A stretch of 64,000 nt of DNA from Rhynochetos jubatus (lineage: Eukaryota > Chordata > Aves > Eurypygiformes > Rhynochetidae), in contig CM050654.1 of the NCBI GenBank assembly GCA_027574665.1, positions 37,963,722 to 38,027,721 on the forward strand, in the 5' to 3' direction. How positions within the stretch are numbered: position 1 is the stretch's first letter; each line of letters opens with the position of its first letter. Below are positions 1 to 12,124 of this stretch, one piece after another. The translations under genes and the position numbers were made by a program. The notes under the pieces were generated by a model. It searched no databases and was not told the DNA's origin. It was given only the letters and a program-made list of their open reading frames with translations.

Positions 1-980
1 ATTTATACACAGTGTCCGACTGGCTACAGACTGAAGGTGTGGAAATTCTTCAGGAAACAACTTAAAGCTCCTTGATTGCATGTGTTGGAGCCTTGAGTCT
101 GTGCTAAACTTTGACAGCTCGTAACAGTCCTCCAGGGAAATATACCCTAGGATGCACTCAGGAGCAATATGCTTTCACCTTCTTGGAGGCACTAACTCTG
201 AGACAAAGGACAGAAATCACAGGCGGCAGCTGAAAGCTTCCTTCTAAGTGTGAAAATCTAATCTCTGGCAGATCTCACCTCTCGAAGTCAGCAGGACAAA
301 GCAAAGGAGAGCTCAGGGGGGAACGTACAATTTTTAAACAAATACAGGCAGTCGTCAGCACAGCCTGCTAAATAAAAATCCTAACGTAAAGTACTTGTCC
401 CAAGTATAAAAGTTTAATTAGAAATTTCCACTGCCGTGCCACACGTCGGGAAGCTGTCCACCTTTTGGAATGGGCACAACAAAAACCAATTCTCAGCAGT
501 TTGCAATGCATTTGCCTGTACAAGGGTGTTCTTTTACAGAACTCCCCTTAGCCCGGGCACTCCCCTTCCCCCAAAGGAACAAGCGCCCCTAAAACATGTG
601 CATCCACTGGGCAGAAAGGGATGATGTTCCGCATCCTGCTTCCCTCCTCTGACCCTTCCAGCTTCACACCTTGCACACATGGAGCGACACCAATTATAGC
701 CTCGATGTATCACTGATTAACACAAACATAGCACACTGACACAAGGGAAAAAAGCAATGGTATGGGGATGAATGTACTCTGTCTCAAAAAAAATTAGGTG
801 CTTCTAGGAAGAAAAAAGCACGTATTTGTTATTATAGCCATAGGCTACACCCAGTTTATCCAGAAAATTGCATTACTAAGCTAAGGGTAAGGGGGCTAAA
901 TACCCTGTGAACTTGAAGAAAAGAAACTCCTGTTCTCATTATGCTCTAGGTTAAACAAGTGCTTAGAAAATGTAGAGGTA
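1..980. other. Unique non-coding sequence, left edge
   Basis: AT-rich sequence with no recognisable gene or repeat up to the LTR that begins at 981. The only open frame, 62 codons at 436-624, is short and matches no family I know. The last five bases (976-980, AGGTA) are the left copy of the target-site duplication of the LTR. Confidence 0.6.
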
Positions 981-1633
981 CGCGTTGAGGTTGCGTGTCA
1001 AAGGTTTGGTAGCGAGGCTGGAGCAGGTTTGCTGGCAGGACTTGCGACCCTGGGGGCGCCAGGCTGGAGCAGGCTGCTCCTGAAGGACGGCACCCTGTGG
1101 GAGGAACCACGCTGGAGCAGTTCATGGAGAACTGCAGCCCGTGGGAAGGACTGACGTCGGAGAAGCTGATGGAGGACTGTCTCCCGTGGGAGGGACTCCA
1201 TGCTGGAGCAGGGGCAGAGTATGAGGATCCTCCCCTGAGGAGGAGAGAGCCCCAGAGACAGTGTGTGATGGACTGACCCCAACCCCATTCCCCATCCCCC
1301 TGCATCTCTCTGGGGGGGAGGAGGGAGAGAAATGGGGAGCAAAGCTGAGCCTGGGAAGAGGGGTGGGGGGAAGGAGTTTTAAGATTTGTTTTTTATTTCT
1401 CATTATCCTACTCTGATTTGATCGATAGTAAATTAATATTCCCCAAGTCGAGTCTGGTTTGTCCATGATGGTAATTGCTGCGTGATCCCTCCCTGTCCTT
1501 ACTTCAACCCAGGAGCCTTTCCTTAGACTTTCTCCCCCCTGCCCAGCTGAGGAGGGCAGGGACAGAGCAGCTTTGGGGGCACCTGACCGCCAGCCAGGGT
1601 ACTAAAACGCTTCACCCGCTAAAACCCACTGCA
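981..1633 (+). mobile_element. Solo LTR of an avian ERVL-type endogenous retrovirus (fossil)
   Basis: This 653-bp block is flanked by a perfect 5-bp direct repeat, AGGTA, at 976-980 and 1634-1638, the duplication size expected for ERVL-type integration. Its 3' half closely resembles an LTR I recognise from songbird and other neoavian genomes: a T-rich stretch with CTCATTATCCTACTCTGA near 1398-1415, then CCCCAAGTCGAGTCTG near 1442-1457, then a CAGCTGAGGAGGG tract near 1544-1556. The left half holds an imperfect 46-bp tandem array. There is no internal retroviral region and no second LTR, so it is a solo LTR left by LTR-LTR recombination. It is related to the antisense LTR at 45642-46467. Its age cannot be computed here; it has drifted visibly and looks moderately old. 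The small open frames on the opposite strand are not genes. Confidence 0.88.
1017..1247 (+). repeat. 46-bp quasi-periodic array inside the LTR
   Basis: The motif GCTGGAGCAG or a close variant begins at 1017, 1063, 1111, 1156 and 1202, giving spacings of 46, 48, 45 and 46 bases. The later units share more than the motif: each continues with a GGA-rich stretch and a CCCGTGGGA(A/G)GGACT block. The period is not a multiple of three, which argues against a coding repeat. Related but more diverged units lie in the antisense LTR at 45.6-46.5 kb, so the array belongs to the family and is not a local accident. A role as repeated enhancer-like units of the LTR is inference. Confidence 0.75.
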
Positions 1634-1638
1634 AGGTA

Positions 1639-4600
1639 CTAAAACATTTCTCAAAGAACACAATTCTCCTATATTTTCCAGTGAAAAGGAAGAGGAAATG
1701 AGCAACAGAAATTCAGCGATGATTAAAGCTTATCGAGATGGTAGGACCTGAAGACCATGGTAATGAGCATTAGAGAGGTGTGGTGTCCTGGGGCTGGCAG
1801 GGACCCCTAAACCATGCAAGGAAACTCGAGGTGGGGGCAATGCAGCTCTATGTCACTGGGTGCAGCTTTGGGGTTTTTTGGTTGAACTTTGGGCATTTTA
1901 CTCTTTTTTTGTTACCTGGAGGTAGGACACTTCATTCAATGAGTATGTCACGCACACATGCACGTAAAGTACCTAAAACCTCAAGCCGTGCCCAGTGTTT
2001 CTCCAGAACTGGTTTAGGCCTGCAGAGCTTTCAAAGAAGAACATAAATAAAGCAGCTTAGGATGGTCAAGCTCAATGCTAGGTCAGTCATATAAAACCGA
2101 AAGGTTTAATTTATTTCCCATTTCAGTTGCATCAGGACTTGAAGACACCTAACATTTAATAAAACCAAGCTAATTTTATGATTTGCCAATTATAGCTTAT
2201 TCAGTGCATTAGGCAACTGTGAGTAGAGTGTGAGGAGCAAAAAAGATCTTTTCTTCTGAACCAGAGAACATTCATAAAAACATTTAGATCTGTGAAGCAT
2301 GGTACTTGCATTACTTACATAAACCCCTCAAGATTGCTAGAGGGCTTTCAGCATTCCTACCTTATCAAACAGAAAACTGAGAACTGTGACCAAAAATATA
2401 TAAGCATAAATATGTATTTTCTAAATGTAATGAGTGAAAAGAATGAATCTCTTAATTAACATGTAAAATCTCAATAGGACTAGTCTGATATGCTCCTGTC
2501 TAAAGATTTTGGAATTTAATTTGGATTCAATGCTTCCTGCTTTTAAATGACAAATACCTTCAGGACACAAACATCTTGCAATTTTATATATATTATCTAA
2601 CTAAAAATACTAATGGGGGGGCTTCATAAATTCGATTTCTTTCACTGGGAACGGCACATAAGGGAAAACTGAAGTACGTGCCAAGAAGATTTACTCACAT
2701 TGTTTTGTTTTCAAAAGAAATCTTGTGTACAATTCGTGACAACAGAAAGGTTAAGATCAGCAGCGATTAATTTATTCTTGTGATTCAGATAAATTCATAT
2801 ATACTTTCTGTTTCCTTACTAGCATGATGCTTTGGAAATCAGCTTGGCTTACAAATGGAAATGAACTTCAGCCAAAACCAGCCCTGTTTTATAGACTTGT
2901 GACCACGTTTGTGTGCAAAATGACCCTAAAGGGTAACAGGTCTCAATAATCCAACAACTTCAGTGGAACAAGACAGCATGTCTAAGGCCTCCCTGCCCAT
3001 AATTCCTACCACCTTTATTGAATTAAAAAATGAAGCTAAACAAAACTGCGTGTTGCGATGCCTTTGAAGCAGGACATGCTTTTCCCACTGAATCCTATCC
3101 AGCTGCTGCACTTTCTGAAATGTCTAATGCAAATACAGATGAGTAGCTTTTTATCTTGTTTACTCCTCTTCCCTCTTCCTTTAACAGACAGCCACTTCTG
3201 GCAGTGAACTTTAGGAAGAGGAATTTAAAAGTGGTGTTCTTCAAAATAATCTCAGTGTATTTTACATCAGTGTAAGAGTGCTAAGAATATAAAAGATAGA
3301 TGGTGTCATTTCTTCCCTTCAAAAGACACAATAATTCCCAGCCTTGCCAGTTGGGGGAAAAAAAGTCAAAACTACTGGCTGCAATTATGGTAATACACCA
3401 TCTCAACGTTTGAAATGCTTCTACCAGGACGCTGCTAGGAGGGAGACGAGGACGGAAGCAGTGTTGCTCACACAGTGCTGTGCAGCTCCAGACTGGTGCA
3501 GGAAGCAGAATATCTCATTGTATCCTTGACGTGACTGTCCCCTATCACATGGTTAAATGAGAAATGCTAAAAAAGCTGACCTGCAGAAAGCGGAGGCAAA
3601 GCCACGTGGGATCCCCCCGCAGCTGTCAGCCATGGCTGTCCCACCCCAAATGACAGAGGGCAGGGGCAGCCGCAGTCTGGGGCATTGGGCACCTCCGTAG
3701 GGATGAGCCAGGATGTCTGCCCATGGCTGGGGGGGCAGGCTGAGGGTGGTGAGGGTACCAAGGTTAGACGCAGCCATGGGATGGCCAGGCAGGGCAGGTG
3801 GAAAGATTACTACTTCTGTCTCCAAGTCCCCTAAAGGCAGGCTGTGCCCAGGAGCAGACAGGCTGAAAGCAGGACAGTGATTCACTTTGGATCTAGATTG
3901 TTTTGGCTAGTGAATTGACTGGGACGGCCATCTCTGATCTGGTCACACTGTGACAAGGCTGCCCGCACTCTCCCAGCAAGTGAGAAAGCACGGAAGGAAG
4001 CCACACCATGCTTTGGCAACGCCTGTGCAGCGCACAGTGAACGTAGCTGAAGTCCCTCTAACACAAGCGCCCTTACTTCAGCGGGGGTTGAGAGGAGCTA
4101 GGAGAGCCCTTGTGATGTCCTTCAGCAGGAGACAAAGGGATCAATCAAACACAACCTCTGGTTCCCACTAAAGACACATCATGAAAAAGTATTAAAGGCC
4201 ACTGTGAGAATTAGCAGAGATGTTTTACCACGCACTTTTGACACGGTATCTGTCTAGAATCTGTGCTTAAACAAAACTGCCTGCCTCATTTCAGGCTCAT
4301 GCTATACTAAATATCTAACCAGAGAATGCAACTGAGAATCTACACGCTGATTACTTTCACTAGTTTTAGCATCATAAGCAATACACGTGTTTATTAGCAA
4401 AAATTATGGATGGATATTCTTTCATTATGTGTGTCTCCTTCTTCTAGAAACACTCCCCTTGATGTAAGGTACAACTCTGTGTGCTAAGTTTACAAACGAG
4501 TTATGAAGTATGAATAAAAAATATGTGCAAAGCTTGTGGTGATAGCCAGATAAAAGGAGACACGCTACAGTGCCCAGCACAAAATCATGGTCCACAAAAA

Positions 4601-5263
4601 GTTATTAGATTACACTAAAACACCCACCCACACTTCTTGCAAATTCCTTCTGAGATGCTCGTATTTGACAACTGTTACAAAAAAAAAAAGGCATCAAAGC
4701 TGCTACTTCTCAGTTTAATTTTCACCTTTGTCTTTCTCAGCTAACTTTTTACAAAGTGTTTTTTATTTCAACATTTCAGGTAAGTAGTTAGGCAATAGCT
4801 TGCACTTTTAAAGATGAGACTAGGCAGCCAAATGTGGCACATCCCTTTTACATCACTGCATCCAATTTACTGGGAGAACAGCAATTTTCTAGCAGTTCTT
4901 ATCTTGGGCTGTCCTCAGCCACAAGAAACAATTACACCAAACTATGGAATGCCTCCATAATTCCCATTTGTGTCATACATAAGTGACTTACAGATCCATC
5001 CTGCTCTCCTAAGTGTATTTACAGAGCCAACCTTCTCAACAGTGAACAGTTACCCTGAACAAAACCTTATTCACTCGTTCAAAGGACTTTGAATTCAACT
5101 CTGCACACATAGGTGGGAACCCTGGGAAAGTTGTTTTGTGGCTTTCCAGGTACAAAAGCACCAACACAGCAGTGGGTGGAATCAGACCCGAAGACAAAAT
5201 TGGTAATTTGGATGAAAATAGTTGTCAAAAAATGTCCTTTACAGTTCTGACTGAAGCATACAT
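1639..5263. other. Unique non-coding sequence with a GC-richer block at 3.4-4.2 kb
   Basis: Mostly AT-rich sequence with no recognisable gene. The part from about 3420 to 4170 is clearly richer in G and C than its surroundings and is open on both strands for up to 110 codons, but those frames have no familiar domain, start context or splice logic that I can support. An 11-base A run lies at 4679-4689. No transposon could be named in this stretch. Confidence 0.55.
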
Positions 5264-5390
5264 TCATAGAATCATGGAATGGTTTGGGTTGGAAGGGACC
5301 TTAAAGACCATCCAGTTCCAACCCCCTGCCATGGGCAGGGACACCCTCCACTAGACCAGGTTGCTCCAAGCCTCATCCAGCCTGGCCTTG
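5264..5390 (-). mobile_element. CR1 LINE, 3'-end fragment (antisense)
   Basis: About 127 bp matching the reverse complement of the CR1 3' terminus. It begins with the tail unit TCATAGAATCATGGAATGG and runs through the GGGTTGGAAGGGACCTTAAAG block, the GCCATGGGCAGGGACACCCT block and the CAGCCTGGCCTTG block. It stops abruptly at 5390, so only the last part of the 3' UTR is present. This is the usual severe 5' truncation of CR1. The match is nearly free of gaps, suggesting a fairly young copy. Confidence 0.95.
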
Positions 5391-8300
5391 AGAAGAAAAG
5401 CTTTGGTATAGCAACTACTCAGTGTTCTCTATGGTACTATCAAATGAAGTTAATTAATGACTGTAAATAAGCAAAAATAGCACAAAGTTGAGGAAAGAAT
5501 AATCCGCTCAACTTTCAGGATCCCTCTGGAGAAACGTGAGCTTAAATGACAACACTTTACTACAGTACAATACAGTATGTGGCTTGTCAAACACGTCTAA
5601 GACTGTGAGACCTGTTTCTGCCTGCTAACTCGCCTCCATAGCACTGCTGGTACCACATTTCTACTGTGCGCTCAGAGCCCAGTATAGGATATTTAACATT
5701 GCAGAACTGATTAAAAGCATTAGTATTTATTTTCAAACATCGCTCTTGGCAACAAGAAATAACCTGCCACATGCAGCCAAAGTAACATCAAATATCTGAT
5801 ACAGTTTTAAAAGGGTGAGAAGTCATCCTCATGGGTGCCTTTTTAATTTATTTATTTGTCAAGTTCATCATCGATAACCAATGATTTGAAAAGTGTTTAT
5901 CTGTTATGAAACTTGAAATCAAAACATCTTCTAGTCATGTTTCTGACCAAGACAAAACATGCTGTACCTTAAAGATAATTAAGATATAGGGCTAAATTAT
6001 GGCCATTAGAAGAAGTTGCTTTTGTGAAAAAAATGGAGATTAATGGGGAAAAGAGACTATACTTCCATGATTCATTCTCTTTATATGAAATGTTTGAAAG
6101 CTTCTAAGAGGTGGAACACTACATATTATTTTCTGTAGTTACAGGGTAACGTGTAAAGCGTAAACTAAACACAAATGGTTTCCCATGGTATTTTAATTGC
6201 TTTAAAAAGTAAATTTTTTTACAGAGACTAGATGCAAACTTTTAATATCAGAACGCTGAAACAAGGAGATAAATTTATGGAAATTAAATCTTTATTCTTT
6301 GGTATCATATATATTCACAAAAAAAGATTTAATATTTAATAAGGATTTATGTATCATAAGTAACCCCTTATTAATTTCTATTTTTATCCATAGGCTTCAT
6401 TCAACCACATAGACTGATAATGTTTGTAAGTTTGAAGTCGCCTCCAATTACATCAGGCATTCAGCTCTCCATGAAAGGTGAATAAACCCTATGGTAGGAC
6501 GTGGGCAACTGAAAAGAAGAGGAAAGCAGGCACAGTACTGTGCTGTTTGCAACAGAAAAACATCTCTGACCTAATAGACACAGCATATTGTCTCCAAAAT
6601 AAAATTTCAAAAGAAAGAATAAACCAGTGGCAGCAAGCAGGTGGTGAGTCTGCAAGGAATATACTTACTGTACATCCTTATAACTTACAACCAAGTATAA
6701 GAGACAAGCTAAAGACTGTAGAAAGCAATACTGAAACAGAAACAAAAGAGAAAATGAAGAACCTCCAAAAGCTGAAGATGGCTCCGAGTCCTCACAGTTT
6801 GAAAAGCAGTCACCTGTGCTGATTCACAGCCCTTAATGTGCCTAGCGCCAAGCGTCTCGCCTCGCCTCTCCATACACAGAGGACTATGGACACGACCAGC
6901 CCACTGGTATCCACCTCCCTTGGCCAGGCTAGGGCTCTTTGTGCTTTGTACAGGGAGAAGACACACAGCTATCCAAGCCCAAGTTTTCCACATCCAGTCA
7001 AGGATTTGCACTGATCTCGGCCTGTGCTTACAATGCTGATGTATAATTTAGTCAAGAACACATAATAATAACTAAAAAAACCCAAAAACCCACAAACAAA
7101 CAAAACAAACAAAAAAACCCACACTAAACCCACAACCAAACAACAAACCACCATTGAAATTCACTGCCAAAGGATGGTTTCCAGTTTTGTGGGTAACCGT
7201 AAACAAAACAGTTTAACATGTTATCTGTCTGTAAAGCTTAACAAGCCTTGTGGAGACACACAAATCTCCCATTCCTATACTCCTGTGACAGGCTTTTAGC
7301 ACTGGCACTAGTGTCATGTACCAACGAACTCACAGGTGCCAACTACAACATATGGATACTGGGTTTATAATGCTCTAGAGTTGCATGCCTTTTCCTCTTT
7401 GTGTGTTTTCATAATTACTAGAGAAAAGCAAACAGCAGACAGTCTAAATCTAGTATTACACAGTAACTTTAATTGTTTAAATACTTCTTTTTGTTTAAAA
7501 GCATGAACACTGTTTGTATACCGCCATCCTAACGGCGCTGTCAGGAGCTCTATTTGAGATGGCCCTCCAGCAAACACTGTCCCTTCGGCTTTCTTTTCCC
7601 TGATCACTACTTTCGGTGTGTCAGACACTTGCTCATCTTCACTACAGAGATGTAAATAATTAACGGAGCCACAGGACTCATCATGTCTACTGTAATGTAG
7701 CTGAGAGCTGCTGCAAGAAAACTGTTAAAGGTTGCACAAAAATTGATTAAGAGGGAAAAAAACGGGTAGAGGAAATCTTTATAAAACAGTTTGCCTTTGG
7801 ATCATTATCCAAAAAACCCTCGGGGAACCCACAGGCTGGGGTCAGAATACAGCTCCTTGGGTGATCCGGTCAAGAGCAGCCCCCACAGTCAGGACCTGAA
7901 CTAACAATGGTTTTGCCTACCATAAATTTACCAGCTAGAGCTGTTAACAGCCATGGAGGTAATCAGACTGATAACAGTGAAATCGGTTCACAACAGCAAA
8001 ATCCACCTACACTGCCAAATGCAGTTGGTATCCAAAAATTACCTCAAACAGAAAATTCACTCACCCAAAGGGAGAAAAGATCACCTCCTCAGCCAAAACC
8101 CTGCTCAGCTCACAGTTCTCAAGAGTAATTTTTCACTTCACAGCACCAAATTTAACCTTTTCTGGATTGAATAGTGCAACAATGGTTTGGTTTAGTATTT
8201 TACAGCAAGGTTAAGGGTAGTTAGAGAAATCTATGGCCACAAAGGCAACACCAAACCTTACCTGCCCACTAAGTTTTCTGCAGCCTCTCTAGTTACAGAA

Positions 8301-11300
8301 AAAAGAAAAAAAAAGAAAAAAAACCAAAGAACGATGGCAAAGAGAAGGGGAGAGGAAACAAGACTGGAGTCACCTGGAGTGTTCCAATATTCTTCCCAGA
8401 GTTCATCCACTGTGTCAGAAGATTAATGTAATAGATCAAATAATAAAGATATAGTGCTTAAAGTCTGCCACACTGGATCAGAATGAAAATTAGTTTAGGG
8501 GAGAGGGTAATGCCGATACATAACTGTACTTTATAGAGGAACTGACAAGGACCTCAAATCCAAGAGAAAATACGTTTTAATGTGATTTGTTTCTTCGCGC
8601 TTCCAATTTTTCGGATGTCAGCGGAAACGTCTCTATTGATATCACCAGCAAGGCTGCATCTTTATGTAATAAGGCAACAGAGTGCACTTTCCGTATCACA
8701 CATTTCTAGGACATTTCCATCCCTATAGAATGGATTAAAAAAGTCTGGTCTTTACTAAAGTTAAGGTAAAAATCTTAATTTTGGCTTATTGCTTAAATCA
8801 AAACCTTCTGTTCTCTCACTGCTTCATTAGATGCTGGCATCTCATCTTTTCTATACATATTATCTGACTTTCACAGTCCTAGACTTAACAACTATTCTTT
8901 TTATCTTATGGACTCTATAAATACATAAATATCTACATAGATACATATATTGTACCTTAAAAAGAGCACATATGACCTACTAGTTTGTTAAAACAGCAAA
9001 TCACACTTTTCCATTCTAATATAACCTGGAGTTGTAACTATCAATATTGGAAATAGGTATCACATAGTTTTAAAACCTCTGATTTTTCTTAAATATTTCC
9101 AAATTTCACCCTTAAACTTTTCATTTGAATTTGTCTTAAATGAAAAACAATAATCTTGTTAAAATGCATCGTATGGAAGAAAATGCATTATCTCTTATTA
9201 TGTGCCTATACATAAACAAAACCATTGCAGATTTATATTCCCTGGTTAATTTTGGACAATGAATTTGCAAACATTTGTCAATGAAGACTGTAGGAAGAGG
9301 AGAAAAAATATTATCTGTTTTCAGAAAGGCAAAAAAAAATCATATTCTTTGTACTCGCAGAGACTGAAAAGCTTTGTTAATGGGTATTTTTTATGGTTTA
9401 CTACAAGACACTAAAACATTGTAAATGAATATTGTCTCATGTAGATGGTCATTCCCCATTAGTTCTAAGGAACCTGTTTCTAATCTGGAGGTTTTTACTT
9501 AATTAGTGTCACACATCTCAAGGCAGTCTTGTGTCAGCTGTTGTAATGACTTGATGTCTATGCGCAACACAGAAAGAACTGCTAATACAGTCTCAGTTTG
9601 AGAAAAATTATAATGAGGTGAACAAAAGAAGTGTTAATTACGTACAATTAGAGTACCTAACACCAGCAATGTTGTAACACATCAAGACTTATGTTATTGA
9701 TATTTACATATCCAAAGTGTATAAATGTAAGTAGAAAAATGCGTTTAGACATTCATTATAGAGCAACGTAGTGATGTAACAGAACGGCTGGATACAACAC
9801 AGAATAGATCTGAATCTCTGCAGCATGCTGGCACTATTAGACATCATAAAAGTGTGTTTGACCATATTTACACACATCATCCATCTATATATATCCCACT
9901 CTATCCTATCATGTTGCAGCTTAGCTCCTCAATAGACTGCAACAGACTATTCTACTGAAACAAGGGAACAGTAGGCGTTACTTACTGGATCATATATATA
10001 ATAAGCTCTGGCAATTTTGATGGAAATTCTTCTATGGCCCATATCTTACGGACATTTCTGCACCCACACACAACCTCAGAAATGTCAGTGGATTGAGCCA
10101 GAATTTACTAAGTTCATGTTTGCATCAGAACAACTGATTTCAGGCCCAGAAATAGTTCTCAAGTCCATATTAAAGTGAAATTTCAACAGGTCTGATGAGA
10201 TTTGTAACATAAGACACAAGTGTTTTAAAAACAAGGAAGGACTAGAACATACACTGACACCTTACCTTATTTTAAACAGCAAAAAAAATGGTTCCCATCT
10301 TGTCTGCAATATGTTAAGACTTTTTAGTAGAAGATATTAGTATCAACCTGCATGTTTTATTTATGATTTTGGGGTAGAAATATAACATTAAAATGCGTAA
10401 CTGTGTTCTGTAACCACATGAAAATTTTGCTTAGAGGGCCAACATTTCCTAAGTATTTGAACTGGTTTTAAAAAAAATGTTATTAAATCTGCATTACTTA
10501 TTCATTTTAAAGATTATCTTATATGTTTAATTCAGCTTTACTGCAGTAACTTAGAAATACATCTCCTGCATTTTTAAACCGAGCTAGATAGTTTGCAATC
10601 GTAAAGTTACTCATTTTTATTTTGTACACAGACACATAAATGTAAATTACATCTAATTAAAATAAACTGTATGACTTCTCCTTATCCACTCACGCATGGA
10701 AAAGATAAGAACCAATTTAATTGTTCTAAGTATAAAATTTTAAGCTATAAAAGATTTAATCAGGTTTGTTTGAGTAGATACTACGCCAAGCAGGTAAAAC
10801 TTAGAGAGTTTCATACTGTATAGACATTGAGGGTCCCATTTGATTCAGTACTGGCCTGTAACTGTAAACTGACCTGGAATGCCTTTAATTTCTAACACAT
10901 GTAACATATGCTGTAGCACATATCTAAGTACATTTTCCATCTCTCAACATAGCCACACCTTACTTCCACAGAAACAAGTATAGGTGAACCAAAACTCCTA
11001 TGGACAAAAGAACAGAACAGTTGGTAAAAACTCCCGTATTACTTGTAGGAAATGTTAAATTAGTAGTTTTCAGAGACTTCTAAAAGGCTTTGCAATCTAA
11101 TAGGTACAACAATTCAGAGAGAAAATTACTTCCATGTGTTTACCAGCTACAACGTAAACTAACATTTTCTCCCCGTATTTGTACTCACTCTAATTCTAAA
11201 GAGGTGTTATTTAACGTGACTCAGCCTTGGCTGTACCGTTTTCCCAACACAAGCCCCAAAGTGCCTTGAGATAACAGCGCAGTGAAAGCAGACAAAGAAC

Positions 11301-11940
11301 CCACATTAGACACAAATGCAGGAAATCTCAGTGAACAAACCAAAACACTCCAGCCCTTTCAGGACAGATCTTCCCCCATTATCGGACATGTACTAATGAA
11401 ATTCATGGGAAAGCTGCAACTCATTCAGCTCCGTGCCCTTTGAAACAAGATTTTGCTGAACTCAGGGCCAGGCCACCTCCACTGCAATTGAATGCAAACA
11501 CCTAAAGCCATGATCCTTATCCACCTGCTCAGCAACTCCGGGAGACTTCTGCTGGCACACACAGGCAAGACTGCAAAGAGCTGAAGTGCTCATGGTTTAG
11601 CCAAAGTAATGCTTAAAAATATATGTTTCAGTGTAATTCTGTAAAATAATGATGTTTTAAACAAAAATTGGTAGTTGACCACTAAAATAGTCTGGCACAC
11701 TGGAATTTCCAGCAGCCCACGCCTGGCTTTTAACAGAATCCTCACCAAGAGAAGGGGACAGGGGCCTTAAAGTCTGGTCACACTGAAGAAGCAAGAACAA
11801 GTTCCTGTGAAATACAGAGGAAAAACAGTGGGGAAAAAAATATTATTTGCTTGCTGAGTGCTGGTCCCTGAGGAGAGCTATAGAGACTTTTTCTCCCTGT
11901 TGAGCCAATAACAGTTTTTCAGAGTGGAAGACTTAGACTT
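5391..11940. other. Long AT-rich unique stretch
   Basis: No gene or transposon recognised over 6.5 kb. An A/C low-complexity tract lies at 7072-7152 and an A-rich purine tract at 8298-8323. The longest open frame (6478-6822, 114 codons, lysine-rich, beginning with GTG) falls in A-rich sequence, shows no known domain and is within chance length. From 8.5 to 11.3 kb there is little but AT-rich DNA with frequent stops in all frames. Confidence 0.55.
7072..7152. repeat. A/C low-complexity tract
   Basis: About 80 bases composed almost entirely of A and C in irregular AAAC, AAACC and CACAAAC units. It explains the odd hydrophobic frame on the opposite strand at 6969-7154, which is a translation of GT-rich DNA and not a membrane protein gene. 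It could be a decayed microsatellite or a degenerated A-rich tail, but no retroposon body adjoins it. Confidence 0.8.
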
Positions 11941-12124
11941 CCATAAAAACATAGCATGGTTTGGGTTGGAAAGGACCTTAAAGATCATCCAGTTCCAACC
12001 CCCTGCCATGGGCAGGGACACCCTCCACTAGTCCAGGTTGCTCCAAGCCTCACCCAGCCTGGCCTTGGACACTCCCAGGGATGGGGCATCCACAGCTTCT
12101 CTGGGCAACCTGTCCCAGTGTTTC
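11941..12124 (-). mobile_element. CR1 LINE, 3'-end fragment (antisense)
   Basis: About 180 bp in reverse orientation. It runs from a degraded tail near 11950 through TTTGGGTTGGAAAGGACCTT, the ATGGGCAGGGACACCCTCCA block and the GGGGCATCCACAGCTTCTCT block to the CAACCTGTCCCAGTG block, where similarity to CR1 ends. It belongs to the same subfamily type as the copies at 5264 and 17643 and extends about 50 bp further into the element than the 5264 copy. Confidence 0.95.

Noticed and set aside
6478-6822. 114-codon lysine-rich frame that could be taken for a small protein
   Set aside because: It begins with GTG, lies in A-rich DNA which explains the Lys content, and has no homology I can name.
6969-7154. 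Hydrophobic minus-strand frame resembling a membrane peptide
   Set aside because: It is the translation of an A/C low-complexity tract (7072-7152) read from the other strand.
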